Source of the DNA: Chryseobacterium bernardetii
GTDB lineage: Bacteria; Bacteroidota; Bacteroidia; Flavobacteriales; Weeksellaceae
Assembly: GCF_003815975.1 (NCBI RefSeq)
Contig: NZ_CP033932.1
Location: 1,775,001-1,839,000 of the forward strand
Direction of reading: 5' to 3'
DNA: 64,000 nucleotides
The position numbers and the translations under genes are program-made. Shown piece by piece: positions 52,188 through 61,603 of the stretch. Positions within the stretch are counted from its first letter, which is position 1; every line of letters starts with the position of its first letter. The notes beneath the pieces were generated by a model. That model saw only the letters and a program-made list of their open reading frames with translations, searched no databases and had not been told where the DNA came from.

Positions 52188-52283
52188 TTTTCAATTGATA
52201 TTCTTAAAACTTTGTGGTTATACCTTAATCTTTCTAGAATTAATTATTTAGAATCGTTCAAAATATGACGAAAATCATAAAAA

Positions 52284-52332
52284 TTTTGCCAGATTCCAAA
52301 ATCTTGTTAAATTTACACCTAACAAATGTTAG
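52284..52332 (+). promoter_or_regulatory. paaK promoter and TetR-type operator
   Basis: TTTTG (52284-52288), 19 bases, TAAATTTA (52308-52315) fits the -33/-7 promoter with one mismatch. The start site would fall near 52321. It is covered by the perfect inverted repeat CTAACA-AA-TGTTAG (52319-52332). A repressor bound there would block transcription start. Confidence 0.68.
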
Positions 52333-52340
52333 TTAGTTTT

Positions 52341-53657
52341 ATGGATTTTTCAGTTGAATATCTGGAGCTGGGTCAGTTGAGACAGCTTCAATCCGAGCGG
52401 TTGGTGAACCTGATGGGTTATCTGAGCGAGAAGTCGGAATTTTATAAAAGAAAATTTGATGAATTGCAGATATCTCCACAGGATATAAGGACCATTGAGG
52501 ATATCACGAAACTTCCTATTACTTACAAGCAGGACTTGAGAGACCATTATCCGTTCGGTTTATTTACAGTTCCTAAGACTGAACTTCAGAGGATTCACTG
52601 TTCAAGCGGAACTACAGGAAAGCCAACTGTGGTGGGATATACCAAAGAAGATATAGATCTTTTCAGTGAAGTAGTAGCCAGGTCACTGAATGCTGCCGGA
52701 GCTAAACCGGGAATGCAATTACATAACGCTTATGGTTATGGGATTTTTACAGGCGGATTAGGACTTCATTATGGTGCGGAAATACTGGGGATGAGTGTGC
52801 TTCCTATTTCGGGAGGGATGACGTCCAGACAGGTAGATCTTATTGTAGATTTTAAACCGGAAGTCATCTGCTGCTCACCATCATATGCCTTGACAATAGC
52901 TGATGAATTTGCTAAAAGAGGAATTTCTGCCGATGAAATCAGCCTGAAGTACGCTGTATTAGGATCAGAACCTTGGACGGAAATTATAAGAGGCCACATT
53001 GAAGAAAGATTAGGTGTTCATGCAACTAATATTTACGGACTAAGTGAAATTATCGGCCCTGGAGTTTCCATGGAAGATTTTGAGGAAAAAGGTGGTTCTT
53101 ACATTTGGGAAGATCATTTTTACCCTGAAATTCTGGATCCGATTACAAAAGAGCCGGTTCCTTTCGGAGAAGAAGGAGTACTGGTGATTACAACATTAAC
53201 CAAAAAAGCAATGCCGCTTCTGCGCTATTGGACGAACGATATTACAAGTCTGTACTATGATGAAAACGCCAAAAGAACCATGGTGAAGATGAAACCGATT
53301 GTAGGCAGAGCAGATGATATGCTCATTGTAAGAGGTGTAAATGTATATCCAAGCCAGATTGAAGATGCATTTTCACATATAAAAGGGGTAGTGCCCAATT
53401 ATTATCTAACCCCTGTTGAAAAGGAACAGATGTGTGTAGCTCTGGATATTGATGTTGAAATTGATGATGAATTGGTAAGGTCTCAGAAAATAGAAGCAAA
53501 TACCGATGATTATTTTAATTTTGTCGGAAGCTTCGGAAAAAATATTGAAAACGAAATAAAAAAGAGAGTAGGCATCACAACAAAAGTAAAAGTTCATGCC
53601 CAAGACAGTTTGCCGAAGTGTGAAGGTGGAAAAATTAATAGAATACTAAAAAAATAA
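52341..53657 (+). CDS. paaK: Phenylacetate-CoA ligase
   Basis: This cytoplasmic enzyme activates phenylacetate with ATP and CoA and is the entry to the aerobic pathway. The ATG at 52341 gives 438 residues; the ATG at 52326 lies inside the operator palindrome and is less likely. The AMP-binding motif is HCSSGTTGKPTVVGYT, followed by NAYGYGIFTGGLGLHYGAE, NIYGLSEIIGPGV and the RADDMLIVRGVNVYPSQIED hinge to the C-terminal lid, all typical of PaaK. Its stop codon overlaps the paaE start (TAATG). Confidence 0.95.
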   Translation: MDFSVEYLELGQLRQLQSERLVNLMGYLSEKSEFYKRKFDELQISPQDIRTIEDITKLPITYKQDLRDHYPFGLFTVPKTELQRIHCSSGTTGKPTVVGYTKEDIDLFSEVVARSLNAAGAKPGMQLHNAYGYGIFTGGLGLHYGAEILGMSVLPISGGMTSRQVDLIVDFKPEVICCSPSYALTIADEFAKRGISADEISLKYAVLGSEPWTEIIRGHIEERLGVHATNIYGLSEIIGPGVSMEDFEEKGGSYIWEDHFYPEILDPITKEPVPFGEEGVLVITTLTKKAMPLLRYWTNDITSLYYDENAKRTMVKMKPIVGRADDMLIVRGVNVYPSQIEDAFSHIKGVVPNYYLTPVEKEQMCVALDIDVEIDDELVRSQKIEANTDDYFNFVGSFGKNIENEIKKRVGITTKVKVHAQDSLPKCEGGKINRILKK

Positions 53658-54742
53658 TGAATTCATTTTATAAACTTAAAACTGTAAAGGTTCAGAAGGA
53701 TACTCCCGATGCGGTAAATGTTGCCGTAGAGATTCCTGAAGAACTGAAAGACAAGTTCAGGTTCAAACAAGGACAGTACCTTAATTTCCGAATGATGATT
53801 AACGGAAACGAGGAAAGACGTTCTTACTCTATCTGCAATGCCCCAAGCGAAAAAAGCAATACCCTGGAAGTTTTGGTGAAGTTGCTTGAAAACGGAAAGG
53901 TATCAGGATATTTCAATGAGCATCTTCATATGGATGAAATGCTGGAAGTAATGCCTCCAATGGGAAATTTTAATACTTCTTATCATCCAACCAATGTGAA
54001 AACATATGTTGGTTTAGCTGCAGGAAGTGGAATTACTCCGGTTTTGTCCAATATCAAAGAAAGCCTTTATCAGGAACCTAACAGTAATGCTTATCTGTTT
54101 TACAGTAACAGAAGTATGAATCATGTTTTGAGAAAAGCTGAAATTGATAAGCTGGCAGAACAGTTCAATGGAAGGCTTAAAGTAGTGTATCTGGTAAGCC
54201 GTGAAAAACACGAAGATCCCGTTTTTGAGGGAAGAATTTCTCCTGAAAAATTAGACCAGCTTTTCGAAAGATACACGGATATAGATGTAAAAGAATCCAC
54301 TTATTTTATCTGTGGCCCTTCAGAAATGATTAAAGGCATTGCAGATTATCTGAAAAAAGATAAAAAAGTACCCGCTATTCAGGTTCTGTTCGAATATTTT
54401 ACAGCTCCTGACGAAGAGAATACGGAGGAAATGAGTGAAGAATTCAAGGCTATTGCCAATATTGAAAGTATGGTAACAGTTATTATAGATGATGATGAAT
54501 ATTCATTTCACCTGAATTCCAAAAAAGAGAGTATCTTAGATAAAGCATTGAAAGACAATCTTCCTGTACCTTTTGCATGTAAAGGAGGCGTGTGTTGTAC
54601 GTGTAAAGCGGAAGTTTTGGAAGGAGAAGTTTTCATGGAGAAAAACTACGCGCTTACCGAAGAAGAAGTAGCCAGAGGTTACGTTCTTACCTGCCAATGT
54701 CACCCGACAACAAATGTGGTGATGCTTAATTATGATGTTTAA
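53657..54742 (+). CDS. paaE: Phenylacetyl-CoA epoxygenase reductase subunit
   Basis: The 361-residue product passes electrons from NADPH to the PaaA di-iron centre. The N-terminal FAD domain has RRSYSICNAPSE, the NAD(P) domain GLAAGSGITPVLS and YFICGPSEMI, and the C-terminal plant-type ferredoxin domain CKGGVCCTCKAEV with a last cysteine in TCQCHP for the 2Fe-2S cluster. The start overlaps the paaK stop by one base. In this operon paaE precedes paaA, in contrast to the enterobacterial paaABCDE order. Confidence 0.95.
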   Translation: MNSFYKLKTVKVQKDTPDAVNVAVEIPEELKDKFRFKQGQYLNFRMMINGNEERRSYSICNAPSEKSNTLEVLVKLLENGKVSGYFNEHLHMDEMLEVMPPMGNFNTSYHPTNVKTYVGLAAGSGITPVLSNIKESLYQEPNSNAYLFYSNRSMNHVLRKAEIDKLAEQFNGRLKVVYLVSREKHEDPVFEGRISPEKLDQLFERYTDIDVKESTYFICGPSEMIKGIADYLKKDKKVPAIQVLFEYFTAPDEENTEEMSEEFKAIANIESMVTVIIDDDEYSFHLNSKKESILDKALKDNLPVPFACKGGVCCTCKAEVLEGEVFMEKNYALTEEEVARGYVLTCQCHPTTNVVMLNYDV

Positions 54743-54747
54743 AAATT

Positions 54748-54818
54748 AATGTAACAATATAGCAATTTACCAATATAACAATCATTGGTACATTGCCAGA
54801 CTGATACATTGTTAAATT
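54748..54818. repeat. paa intergenic repeat, copy 1 (inverted pair)
   Basis: The left arm at 54748-54782 (starts AATGTAACAATATAGCAA) and a right arm at 54783-54818 that is its imperfect reverse complement. It fills the gap between paaE and paaA and belongs to the family described under findings. Confidence 0.7.
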
Positions 54819-54827
54819 GAAAAAATT

Positions 54828-55769
54828 ATGGATTTAGAAAAATTTGTTCAATACGTTCACGAAGAAAATAAAGTAGAGCCGAAAGATGTAATGCCGGATG
54901 ATTACAGAAAACTATTGGTTCGTCAGATCTCACAGCACGCGCATTCTGAAATTGTTGGAATGCTTCCGGAAGCCAACTGGATTTCCAGAGCCCCTTCATT
55001 GAGAAGAAAAATGGCTCTTCTGGCTAAAGTTCAGGATGAAGCAGGTCACGGTTTATACCTTTATTCTGCTACTGAAACTTTGGGAGACGGAAGCATCAGA
55101 GCAGACAGAGATGCAACTTATGAGGATATGCTGCAAGGAAAAGCAAAGTACTCAAGTATTTTCAATTACCCAACGTTAAGCTGGGCAGATATTGGTGCTA
55201 TTGGCTGGTTGGTTGACGGAGCAGCTATCATGAACCAGGTAATGCTGATGGGGAACTCTTATGGGCCATACTCAAGAGCGATGGTGAAGATCTGTAAAGA
55301 AGAATCTTTCCACCAAAGACAAGGGTATGAAATCCTGATGGCGCTGTGCCGTGGTACCAAGCAACAGAAAGAAATGGCCCAGGCTTCACTAAACCGTTTC
55401 TGGTGGCCGGCTCTAATGATGTTCGGACCCAACGATGACAGCTCACCAAATTCTAAAATCTCTATGAATTACAGAGTGAAAAGAGAAAGTAATGACAGTC
55501 TTCGTCAGAGATTTATTGACGTTACCGTTCCTCAGGCTGAATTCTTAGGATTAACCATTCCGGATGAAGATTTAAAATGGAATGAAGAAAGGCAACATTA
55601 CGATTTCGGAGAACTTCCGTGGGATGAGTTCATGGAAATCCTGAAAGGAAATGGTCCTTGCAATAAAAAGCGTATTGAAACCAAGAGAAAAGCTCAGAGA
55701 GAAAATGCGTGGGTGAAAGAAGCTGCAGCTGCTTTTGCGGAGAAACAGAATCTCAGTAAAGCGCGCTAA
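54828..55769 (+). CDS. paaA: Phenylacetyl-CoA 1,2-epoxidase catalytic subunit
   Basis: The 313-residue product is the di-iron oxygenase subunit that puts one oxygen on the ring of phenylacetyl-CoA. The ferritin-like helices show [20 protein letters not shown] with ligands E and H, and [31 protein letters not shown] and [20 protein letters not shown], conserved among PaaA, follow. It works in a complex with PaaC, PaaB and PaaE. The next gene in the operon should be paaB, but a 980-residue unrelated gene is inserted 21 bp downstream. Confidence 0.96.
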   Translation: MDLEKFVQYVHEENKVEPKDVMPDDYRKLLVRQISQHAHSEIVGMLPEANWISRAPSLRRKMALLAKVQDEAGHGLYLYSATETLGDGSIRADRDATYEDMLQGKAKYSSIFNYPTLSWADIGAIGWLVDGAAIMNQVMLMGNSYGPYSRAMVKICKEESFHQRQGYEILMALCRGTKQQKEMAQASLNRFWWPALMMFGPNDDSSPNSKISMNYRVKRESNDSLRQRFIDVTVPQAEFLGLTIPDEDLKWNEERQHYDFGELPWDEFMEILKGNGPCNKKRIETKRKAQRENAWVKEAAAAFAEKQNLSKAR

Positions 55770-55790
55770 TAAAATAACCAGTCAATAATC

Positions 55791-58733
55791 ATGAAAAATA
55801 CTCTAGCTTTAATTATTATTTTTATTAATTCATTGTTTTTTGGGCAAAGTATAAATTCAACTTTGCTTGAAACTAATTTTGGTGGTGATAGCGAGCCAGA
55901 TCATTTAACCAAGATTGGTAATAAAATTTATTTCTCAGCAAGCGTATATAATGATAGAGAGCTATATATTAAAGATGATTTAAATAGTATACCACGCTTA
56001 GTAAAAAATATAAATACAAATTATGGGTCAATTAGTAGTAGTTCTTTTTTTAAAGAATTAAATGGAATATTATTATTTACTGCAAGTTCTAACTTAATTG
56101 GTAATAATAATCGACAATTGTGGAGAAGTGATGGTACTGAAAACGGAACATCCCTTGTAAAAATTATTAATACAGATTATGATACGAATATTGATAATTC
56201 CATTAATTTGGGTAATAAGATGTTTTTTACCAGTTATGTTAATAATTCAAATGATCTTTGGGTGACAGATGGAACAGAAGCAGGTACTAAGATTGTTAAG
56301 AAGATTAATCTAAATGGGAATTCAAATGTAATGCACCCATTCGTTTTTAATAATGAAATATATTTTCTTGCTAATGATGGTATCACGGGGATGGAATTAT
56401 GGAAAAGTAATGGTACTGAAAATGGAACAGTACAAGTTTTTGATTTTTTTATAGGTTCAACAAGTGGTATAAATTTAAAACCAATTGTATATAATAATAA
56501 TATTTATTTTATAGGTCAGCAAAGTACAAACCAGAAAGGGCTTTGGAAATATGATGGTACGCAAACACAATTGGTGAAAAATTTTGTTAATATCAATTAT
56601 TTTGATCCGGTAATTTTGCAAAATAAATTGATATTTTGTATGAATACTACATCAGGATTTCAATTATGGTCTAGTGATGGAACTGTTGCAAATACTAATC
56701 CATTATTTAATACTCCACCTTATTCATCAGTTAGTGCATATAGTAAGCCTCTACGAGTATTTAATAATAAATTATATTTTGAAGCAACTGATTCTTCATT
56801 TAACACATCAATTTGGATTTCAGAGGGAACAGCATCAACCACAGTGAGCTTATCTTCAGTTATACCAGTATTGTCTAATGCAACTATTATTAGTAATTCT
56901 TCTGGAAATAATTATCTTATTTTCAGAAATAACAATAGTGACCATTATATATCTGATGGAACTATTAGCGGAACAAAACATATTTCAGATATTACTTTAA
57001 TTTCAAATTACAGTGGATACAGCTTAAATGCCTTAGAATATAATGATACCATTATTTTAAATGGAAAAAATAAGAAAAATGGCCTAGAATTATTTAAGTA
57101 TAATTTTTCAACAAATTCATCAACAATTTTAGATGATATCCATCACAGATTTTCGTCTGATATTAATGCAAGTATTTCCTTAAATAATAATTTAATCTAT
57201 TTCGGAAATAGTTTTAATGAAGGAATGGAGCTGTTTATATCAGATGGAACAGTATCAAATACAAAGTTGTTAAAGGATATGAATATTGGAGAATATTCTA
57301 CAGTTTTTACAGGTGATAATAATTATTTCTTCAAAAATGGTAATAGAGCATTCTTTAGATGTAATGTTGGATCTGGATACGAGCCTTGTGTAACTGATGG
57401 TACTGAAGCGGGAACTTATCTAATCAAAGATTTGTCACCGTTTAATCAAGGTTCTTTAAATGAAGATCCTTACTTTATGACACTAGACGGAAATAATGTT
57501 CTTTTTGGCGCAGATGATGGTGCAAATAATACTACCGGTGCAAGCAGACTTTGGAGAACTGACGGAACACAATCTGGAACTAATAAAATACATGATGTTC
57601 AAATTGTTGGTGGGAACGGATATAAATCTTCTACACTAAATGGTAAAGTTTATTTTACAGGATATGATACTAATAATGTCTATTCAATTTGGGTAACAGA
57701 TGGAACAACGGGAGGAACTCAAATTTTCAAAACTTTTTATAACTCACAGGGAAATAACATTATCCCAAGAATAATTAATACATTAGGAAATAAATTTGTT
57801 ATAGTAATAGAGGATGTTAATTCCCAATTTAATTACTATCAGAATATCTTAGTATCAGATGGTATTTCTCCGAACAACATAACACAGATAGCTTCATTAG
57901 CAAAATCCACACAGTCTAGCGGGGGTATGGTAGGAGAAACTATAGTTTATAACAATAAATTATATTTCTATGCATTTAATTATACCGGAACATATCCTTC
58001 AGATGCCTATAAATTATATTCTACCGATGGAACTTTAATAGGTACAAATGTTTTTTCCAATCTAATTTCAAGTTGCTGTATTGTAGATATTAAATTTAAT
58101 ATTTGTGGAAACAAATTATATATTTTAAAAGATAAATTATATGTAACTGATGGCATAAGCCAACCAGTTGCTTTGGATAATGGAGGTCATGCGTTTAACA
58201 ATTTTAATTGTGTTAATAATAATTTATTTTTCTTAAACAACCAATATCAAAATTATAAAATATGGACATCTAACGGAACAGTTTCGGGCACTCACCCATT
58301 CAATTTGTATGCAAATGGTCATTTGATTGGGAATAATGAATCAATTTATAAATTAGCTTCAACAGATGATAAATTATTTTATTTAGCAAACTTTTATAAT
58401 ACGGATGTATTAAAAGAATCAGGTGCTGAAATCTATATTGTTGATATAAGTAGTCAAAATTTGGGAAGCGAAGAAGTTGCTCAAAGTTTAAGTAGAAATT
58501 CTTCGTTTATTGTATATCCAAATCCTGCTTCAGATATTATCCATATTCAAAGTGAAAATGAAAATAGAATAAATGATATTAAAGTTTATGATTTGTCCGG
58601 GAAGCTTTTAGTGAGCACTTCATCTAATAACTATAATGTACAATTAAATTTAAAAGAGTTAGTTAAGGGTATGTATGTAATGGTTATAAGAACAGGAGAT
58701 ACAGTAGTGACAAAAAAAATTATAAAAAAGTAG
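55791..58733 (+). CDS. ELWxxDGT repeat, T9SS-sorted giant surface protein
   Basis: The 980-residue product has a signal peptide (LALIIIFINSLFFGQS). Then come about 15 units with the motif xLWxxDGTxxGT, such as LWRSDGTENGT, LWVTDGTEAGT and IWVTDGTTGGT, each followed by NKxYF-type strands, a beta-propeller-like chain. The last ~75 residues are a type IX sorting domain (YPNPASDIIHIQSE, KVYDLSGKLL, KGMYVMVIRTGD). It should be exported and fixed at the surface or released. Its DNA is markedly more AT-rich (AAT, TTA and ATA codons) than its neighbours, which suggests later arrival. It lies between paaA and paaB, 21 and 27 bp from them, in the same orientation and with no terminator. A role in phenylacetate use is not apparent. 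Confidence 0.85.
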   Translation: MKNTLALIIIFINSLFFGQSINSTLLETNFGGDSEPDHLTKIGNKIYFSASVYNDRELYIKDDLNSIPRLVKNINTNYGSISSSSFFKELNGILLFTASSNLIGNNNRQLWRSDGTENGTSLVKIINTDYDTNIDNSINLGNKMFFTSYVNNSNDLWVTDGTEAGTKIVKKINLNGNSNVMHPFVFNNEIYFLANDGITGMELWKSNGTENGTVQVFDFFIGSTSGINLKPIVYNNNIYFIGQQSTNQKGLWKYDGTQTQLVKNFVNINYFDPVILQNKLIFCMNTTSGFQLWSSDGTVANTNPLFNTPPYSSVSAYSKPLRVFNNKLYFEATDSSFNTSIWISEGTASTTVSLSSVIPVLSNATIISNSSGNNYLIFRNNNSDHYISDGTISGTKHISDITLISNYSGYSLNALEYNDTIILNGKNKKNGLELFKYNFSTNSSTILDDIHHRFSSDINASISLNNNLIYFGNSFNEGMELFISDGTVSNTKLLKDMNIGEYSTVFTGDNNYFFKNGNRAFFRCNVGSGYEPCVTDGTEAGTYLIKDLSPFNQGSLNEDPYFMTLDGNNVLFGADDGANNTTGASRLWRTDGTQSGTNKIHDVQIVGGNGYKSSTLNGKVYFTGYDTNNVYSIWVTDGTTGGTQIFKTFYNSQGNNIIPRIINTLGNKFVIVIEDVNSQFNYYQNILVSDGISPNNITQIASLAKSTQSSGGMVGETIVYNNKLYFYAFNYTGTYPSDAYKLYSTDGTLIGTNVFSNLISSCCIVDIKFNICGNKLYILKDKLYVTDGISQPVALDNGGHAFNNFNCVNNNLFFLNNQYQNYKIWTSNGTVSGTHPFNLYANGHLIGNNESIYKLASTDDKLFYLANFYNTDVLKESGAEIYIVDISSQNLGSEEVAQSLSRNSSFIVYPNPASDIIHIQSENENRINDIKVYDLSGKLLVSTSSNNYNVQLNLKELVKGMYVMVIRTGDTVVTKKIIKK

Positions 58734-58760
58734 AATAATTTAATTAATAATATTAAAATA

Positions 58761-59042
58761 ATGAGTCAATTAGATATGTGGGAAGTGTTTATTCAGACTA
58801 AACCGGGATTATCTCACAAACACGTTGGAATAGTACAGGCGCCAACAGCAGAAATGGCTTTACAGAACGCAAGAGACGTTTATACAAGAAGAAAAGAAGG
58901 AACTTCTGTTTGGGTAGTTCCAAGTAAATATATTGTGACTTCGGAAGGTGTGGATAAAGAGGCATTCTTTGACCCGGCTGACGACAAGTTATACCGTCAC
59001 CCAACTTTCTACGAAATTCCAAACGACGTAAAAAATATGTAA
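58761..59042 (+). CDS. paaB: Phenylacetyl-CoA epoxidase subunit PaaB
   Basis: The 93-residue product matches PaaB: it begins with MWEVFIQTKPGLSHKHVGIV and contains ALQNARDVYTRRKEGTSVWV, the hallmark segment. PaaB bridges subunits in the epoxidase complex. It is normally adjacent to paaA; here it is separated by nearly 3 kb of the surface-protein gene. The gap to paaC is about 100 bp and contains a short AT-rich stretch. Confidence 0.95.
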   Translation: MSQLDMWEVFIQTKPGLSHKHVGIVQAPTAEMALQNARDVYTRRKEGTSVWVVPSKYIVTSEGVDKEAFFDPADDKLYRHPTFYEIPNDVKNM

Positions 59043-59141
59043 TGAGACTTGGAGATAATAGATGTATAGATAAAAGACCTTAGAGATTACTTGTCTATTT
59101 TTTATCCGTCTATCATCCAATTGCCTTAAAATTAAAAAACA

Positions 59142-59891
59142 ATGAACCCATTATATAATTATTTATTAAAACTAGCAGACGATAGTTTCATTATGGGACA
59201 GCGTCTGTCTGAATGGTGCGGTGAAGGTCCTTACTTAGAGGAAGATATTGCATTGACAAATATTGCGTTGGATGAACTAGGTCAGGCGAATAACTTTTAC
59301 GTTTACGCTTCAAGAGTGATTGACAACGGTAAAAGTGAAGATGATATTGCCTTTTTAAGATACGAGCACGAATACGTTAACGCACACTGGACAGAGCTTC
59401 CTAATGAAGATTATGCTCAAACAATTCTGAAAGTTTATGTTTTCTCTGTTTACCAGAAACTGATGTATGAAGCATTATCGAATTCTGCTAATGAAGAATT
59501 GGCCGCTATCGCTCAGAAATCATTAAAAGAAGTAAGATATCATTATACTCACGCTGCATCCTGGATGAAAATTTTTGCTCAGGGTACAGAAGAAAGTAAG
59601 TCCCGTTTGGTAAAAGCTGTTGAGAATATCTGGGAATATACGAAAGGTCTTTTTGCTAAAACAGAAGGAGAAGATGATTTGGTGGCTTTAAATATAGCTC
59701 CGAACACAGATCCCCTGTATGAAGAATTCCTTGCGATTACAAAGAAAGATTTTGCAGACTTCGGTCTGGAATACCCTGAAAATCCTTTCATGCAGCCTAA
59801 ATCAAGAACTGGTTACCATACAGAATATTTCGGATATATCCTTTGTGAGCTTCAGTACATGCAGAGAGCATATCCTGGATGTACCTGGTAA
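59142..59891 (+). CDS. paaC: Phenylacetyl-CoA epoxidase structural subunit PaaC
   Basis: The 249-residue product is a ferritin-like helical protein: LADDSFIMGQRLSEWCGEGP, LTNIALDELGQANNFYVYAS and a late LKEVRYHYTHAASWM agree with PaaC. PaaC pairs with PaaA in the heterodimer core but lacks a functional di-iron site. It lies behind paaB. A repeat copy and a repeat-rich gap of about 170 bp separate it from paaD. Confidence 0.95.
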   Translation: MNPLYNYLLKLADDSFIMGQRLSEWCGEGPYLEEDIALTNIALDELGQANNFYVYASRVIDNGKSEDDIAFLRYEHEYVNAHWTELPNEDYAQTILKVYVFSVYQKLMYEALSNSANEELAAIAQKSLKEVRYHYTHAASWMKIFAQGTEESKSRLVKAVENIWEYTKGLFAKTEGEDDLVALNIAPNTDPLYEEFLAITKKDFADFGLEYPENPFMQPKSRTGYHTEYFGYILCELQYMQRAYPGCTW

Positions 59892-59903
59892 ATCTTGGAA
59901 TGG

Positions 59904-60055
59904 AACAATGTAGCAACTTACCAATGTAACAATCCTAAAGTCGCAATATTAATAAGTAGTTCTTTGTTGGCCTTGCTAAGTGGAAAGTCCTTGCGGACTT
60001 AAAAACATTTAGCTTTCAAAAAATCTTAGCGCATTTTGCGTTTAAAAAATTAGAA
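59904..60055. repeat. paa intergenic repeat, copy 2, with extra repeats
   Basis: A single arm (59907-59935, AATGTAGCAACTTACCAATG) is followed by a short hairpin AAGTCC-TTGC-GGACTT (59985-60000) and by CTTAGCGCATTTTGCG (60025-60040), which resembles another dispersed Chryseobacterium repeat. No gene is seen. Confidence 0.6.
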
Positions 60056-60061
60056 AAAAGA

Positions 60062-60526
60062 TTGAAAAATCCTTTAGAAATATTAGAAATGGTTCCCGAT
60101 CCGGAAATTCCGGTAATCAATATTGTGGAATTGGGTATTGTAAGAGAAGCGAAAATTACCAGTGAGAACTCTTGTGAAGTAACGATTACGCCGACTTATT
60201 CTGCCTGTCCCGCTATGTTTACCATTGAGGAAGACATTATTAAGATTATGAAAGAAAACGGATGGGAAGCAAAAGTAGTAACCAAAATGTTTCCGATCTG
60301 GACAACAGACTGGCTGACGGATGAAGCAAGGGAAAAACTCCGTGCTTACGGAATCACGCCTCCTGAAAAAGGAGCAGACGAGCATCACATCGGAAAACCA
60401 AAGAAATGTCCGCGCTGCGGTTCTGAACATACCAAGCAGATAAGCAGATTCGGATCAACCTTGTGTAAGGCTTCGTATCAATGTTTAGACTGTCTGGAAC
60501 CTTTTGATTATTTTAAATGTCACTAG
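60062..60526 (+). CDS. paaD: PaaD, Fe-S/epoxidase maturation factor
   Basis: The 154-residue product has an N-terminal DUF59/MIP18-type domain: LEMVPDPEIPVINIVELGIV and TPTYSACPAMFTIEEDI. The C-terminal metal motif is CPRCGS and LCKASYQCLDCLEPFDYFKC. PaaD supports maturation or activity of the epoxidase, probably through Fe-S assembly. The start codon is TTG at 60062; the next Met is ten residues in, and the family needs the N-terminal helix. It follows paaC in this operon. Confidence 0.92.
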   Translation: MKNPLEILEMVPDPEIPVINIVELGIVREAKITSENSCEVTITPTYSACPAMFTIEEDIIKIMKENGWEAKVVTKMFPIWTTDWLTDEAREKLRAYGITPPEKGADEHHIGKPKKCPRCGSEHTKQISRFGSTLCKASYQCLDCLEPFDYFKCH

Positions 60527-60530
60527 AATG

Positions 60531-60666
60531 AATGTTACAATAAATCAAAGTATCAGTTTATTTATAAAGTTTACGGACTATGCAAAACATAATAATGTTA
60601 GGGCTAGATTGTTAAATTGTTAGACGGTTACATTGATTTATATTGTTAAATTAGTGCATTGTTAAA
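60531..60666. repeat. paa intergenic repeat, copy 3 (degenerate)
   Basis: Pieces of the family are seen: AATGTTACAATAAATCAAAG at 60531 and, in the reverse sense, ATTGTTAAATTGTTAG and CATTGTTAAAT near 60608-60666. It fills the gap between paaD and paaG. Confidence 0.5.
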
Positions 60667-60681
60667 TATAAAATATAAACT

Positions 60682-61482
60682 ATGTATACACAACTCGATA
60701 TTGAATCGCATTTTGACGGGAAGCTTAAAATAGCATATCTTAACCAGCCGGAAACAATGAACGCCCTTACAAAGCCGGCTTTAGCAGATCTGAAAGATTT
60801 CATTAAAGAATGCAGTGAGGACGAAACTGTAAGATGTGTTGCCATTTCCGGAAGAGGAAGAGCTTTTTGCTCCGGCCAAAACCTGGAAGAAGCTTTTGCA
60901 GTGGGCAAAGAACACCACGATCATGACATCATCAGAAAAATTGTGGTAGATTATTATAACCCACTGGTTTTGGAAGTTACCCGTTGCAAAAAACCGGTTA
61001 TTGCTTTAGTAAACGGTCCTGCAGTAGGAGCTGGTGCTATGCTGGCATTAATCTGTGATTTCGTGCTGGCCAATAACAAAGCTTATTTTGCCCAGGCATT
61101 TTCCAATATCGGATTGATTCCTGATACAGGAGGAACTTACTTTTTACCGAAGCTTTTAGGTAGACAATTGGCTAATTATTTAGCATTTACAGGTAAAAAG
61201 CTATCTGCAGAAGAATCTAAAGCTTATGGTCTTGTAGCTGAGGTTTTCAGTGAAGAAGAATTTGTCCCAAAATCAATGGAAATCCTTGAAAGAATGGCTA
61301 ATATGCCAACGGCAGCTATTAAATTAACGAAAAAAGCATTTGCTAATTCTTACAATAATACTTTAAAAGAGCAACTGGAACTGGAAGGAGATCTTCAGCA
61401 GGAAGCCGCAGAAACAGAAGACTTCATTGAAGGTGTAAACGCCTTTTTACAGAAAAGAAAACCTAATTATAAAGGAAAATAA
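60682..61482 (+). CDS. paaG: Enoyl-CoA hydratase/isomerase, ring-epoxide isomerase type
   Basis: The 266-residue crotonase-fold product contains SGRGRAFCSGQNLEEAF (oxyanion-hole strand), VNGPAVGAGAMLALICDFVL and FSNIGLIPDTGGTYFLPKLL with D148. The IPDTGG segment and Asp at this position resemble PaaG, which turns the 1,2-epoxide into the oxepin-CoA. The crotonase active-site glutamates of hydratases are not both present, which favours PaaG over PaaF. It follows paaD in the operon and precedes paaH. Confidence 0.88.
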   Translation: MYTQLDIESHFDGKLKIAYLNQPETMNALTKPALADLKDFIKECSEDETVRCVAISGRGRAFCSGQNLEEAFAVGKEHHDHDIIRKIVVDYYNPLVLEVTRCKKPVIALVNGPAVGAGAMLALICDFVLANNKAYFAQAFSNIGLIPDTGGTYFLPKLLGRQLANYLAFTGKKLSAEESKAYGLVAEVFSEEEFVPKSMEILERMANMPTAAIKLTKKAFANSYNNTLKEQLELEGDLQQEAAETEDFIEGVNAFLQKRKPNYKGK

Positions 61483-61486
61483 GATT

Positions 61487-61590
61487 AATATAACAATTTA
61501 TCAATGTAACAATTTACCAATCAATGCTTCGGCAGGATTCAATTTTTTTGATAAAATTGTTACATTGGTAAACTGATACATTGTTACATT
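61487..61590. repeat. paa intergenic repeat, copy 4 (best inverted pair)
   Basis: The left arm at 61487-61521 and the right arm at 61556-61590 are imperfect reverse complements of about 35 bp. Both match the family consensus and close a loop of about 34 bases. It fills the gap between paaG and paaH. Confidence 0.78.
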
Positions 61591-61603
61591 ACTTTTTTTA
61601 ACT

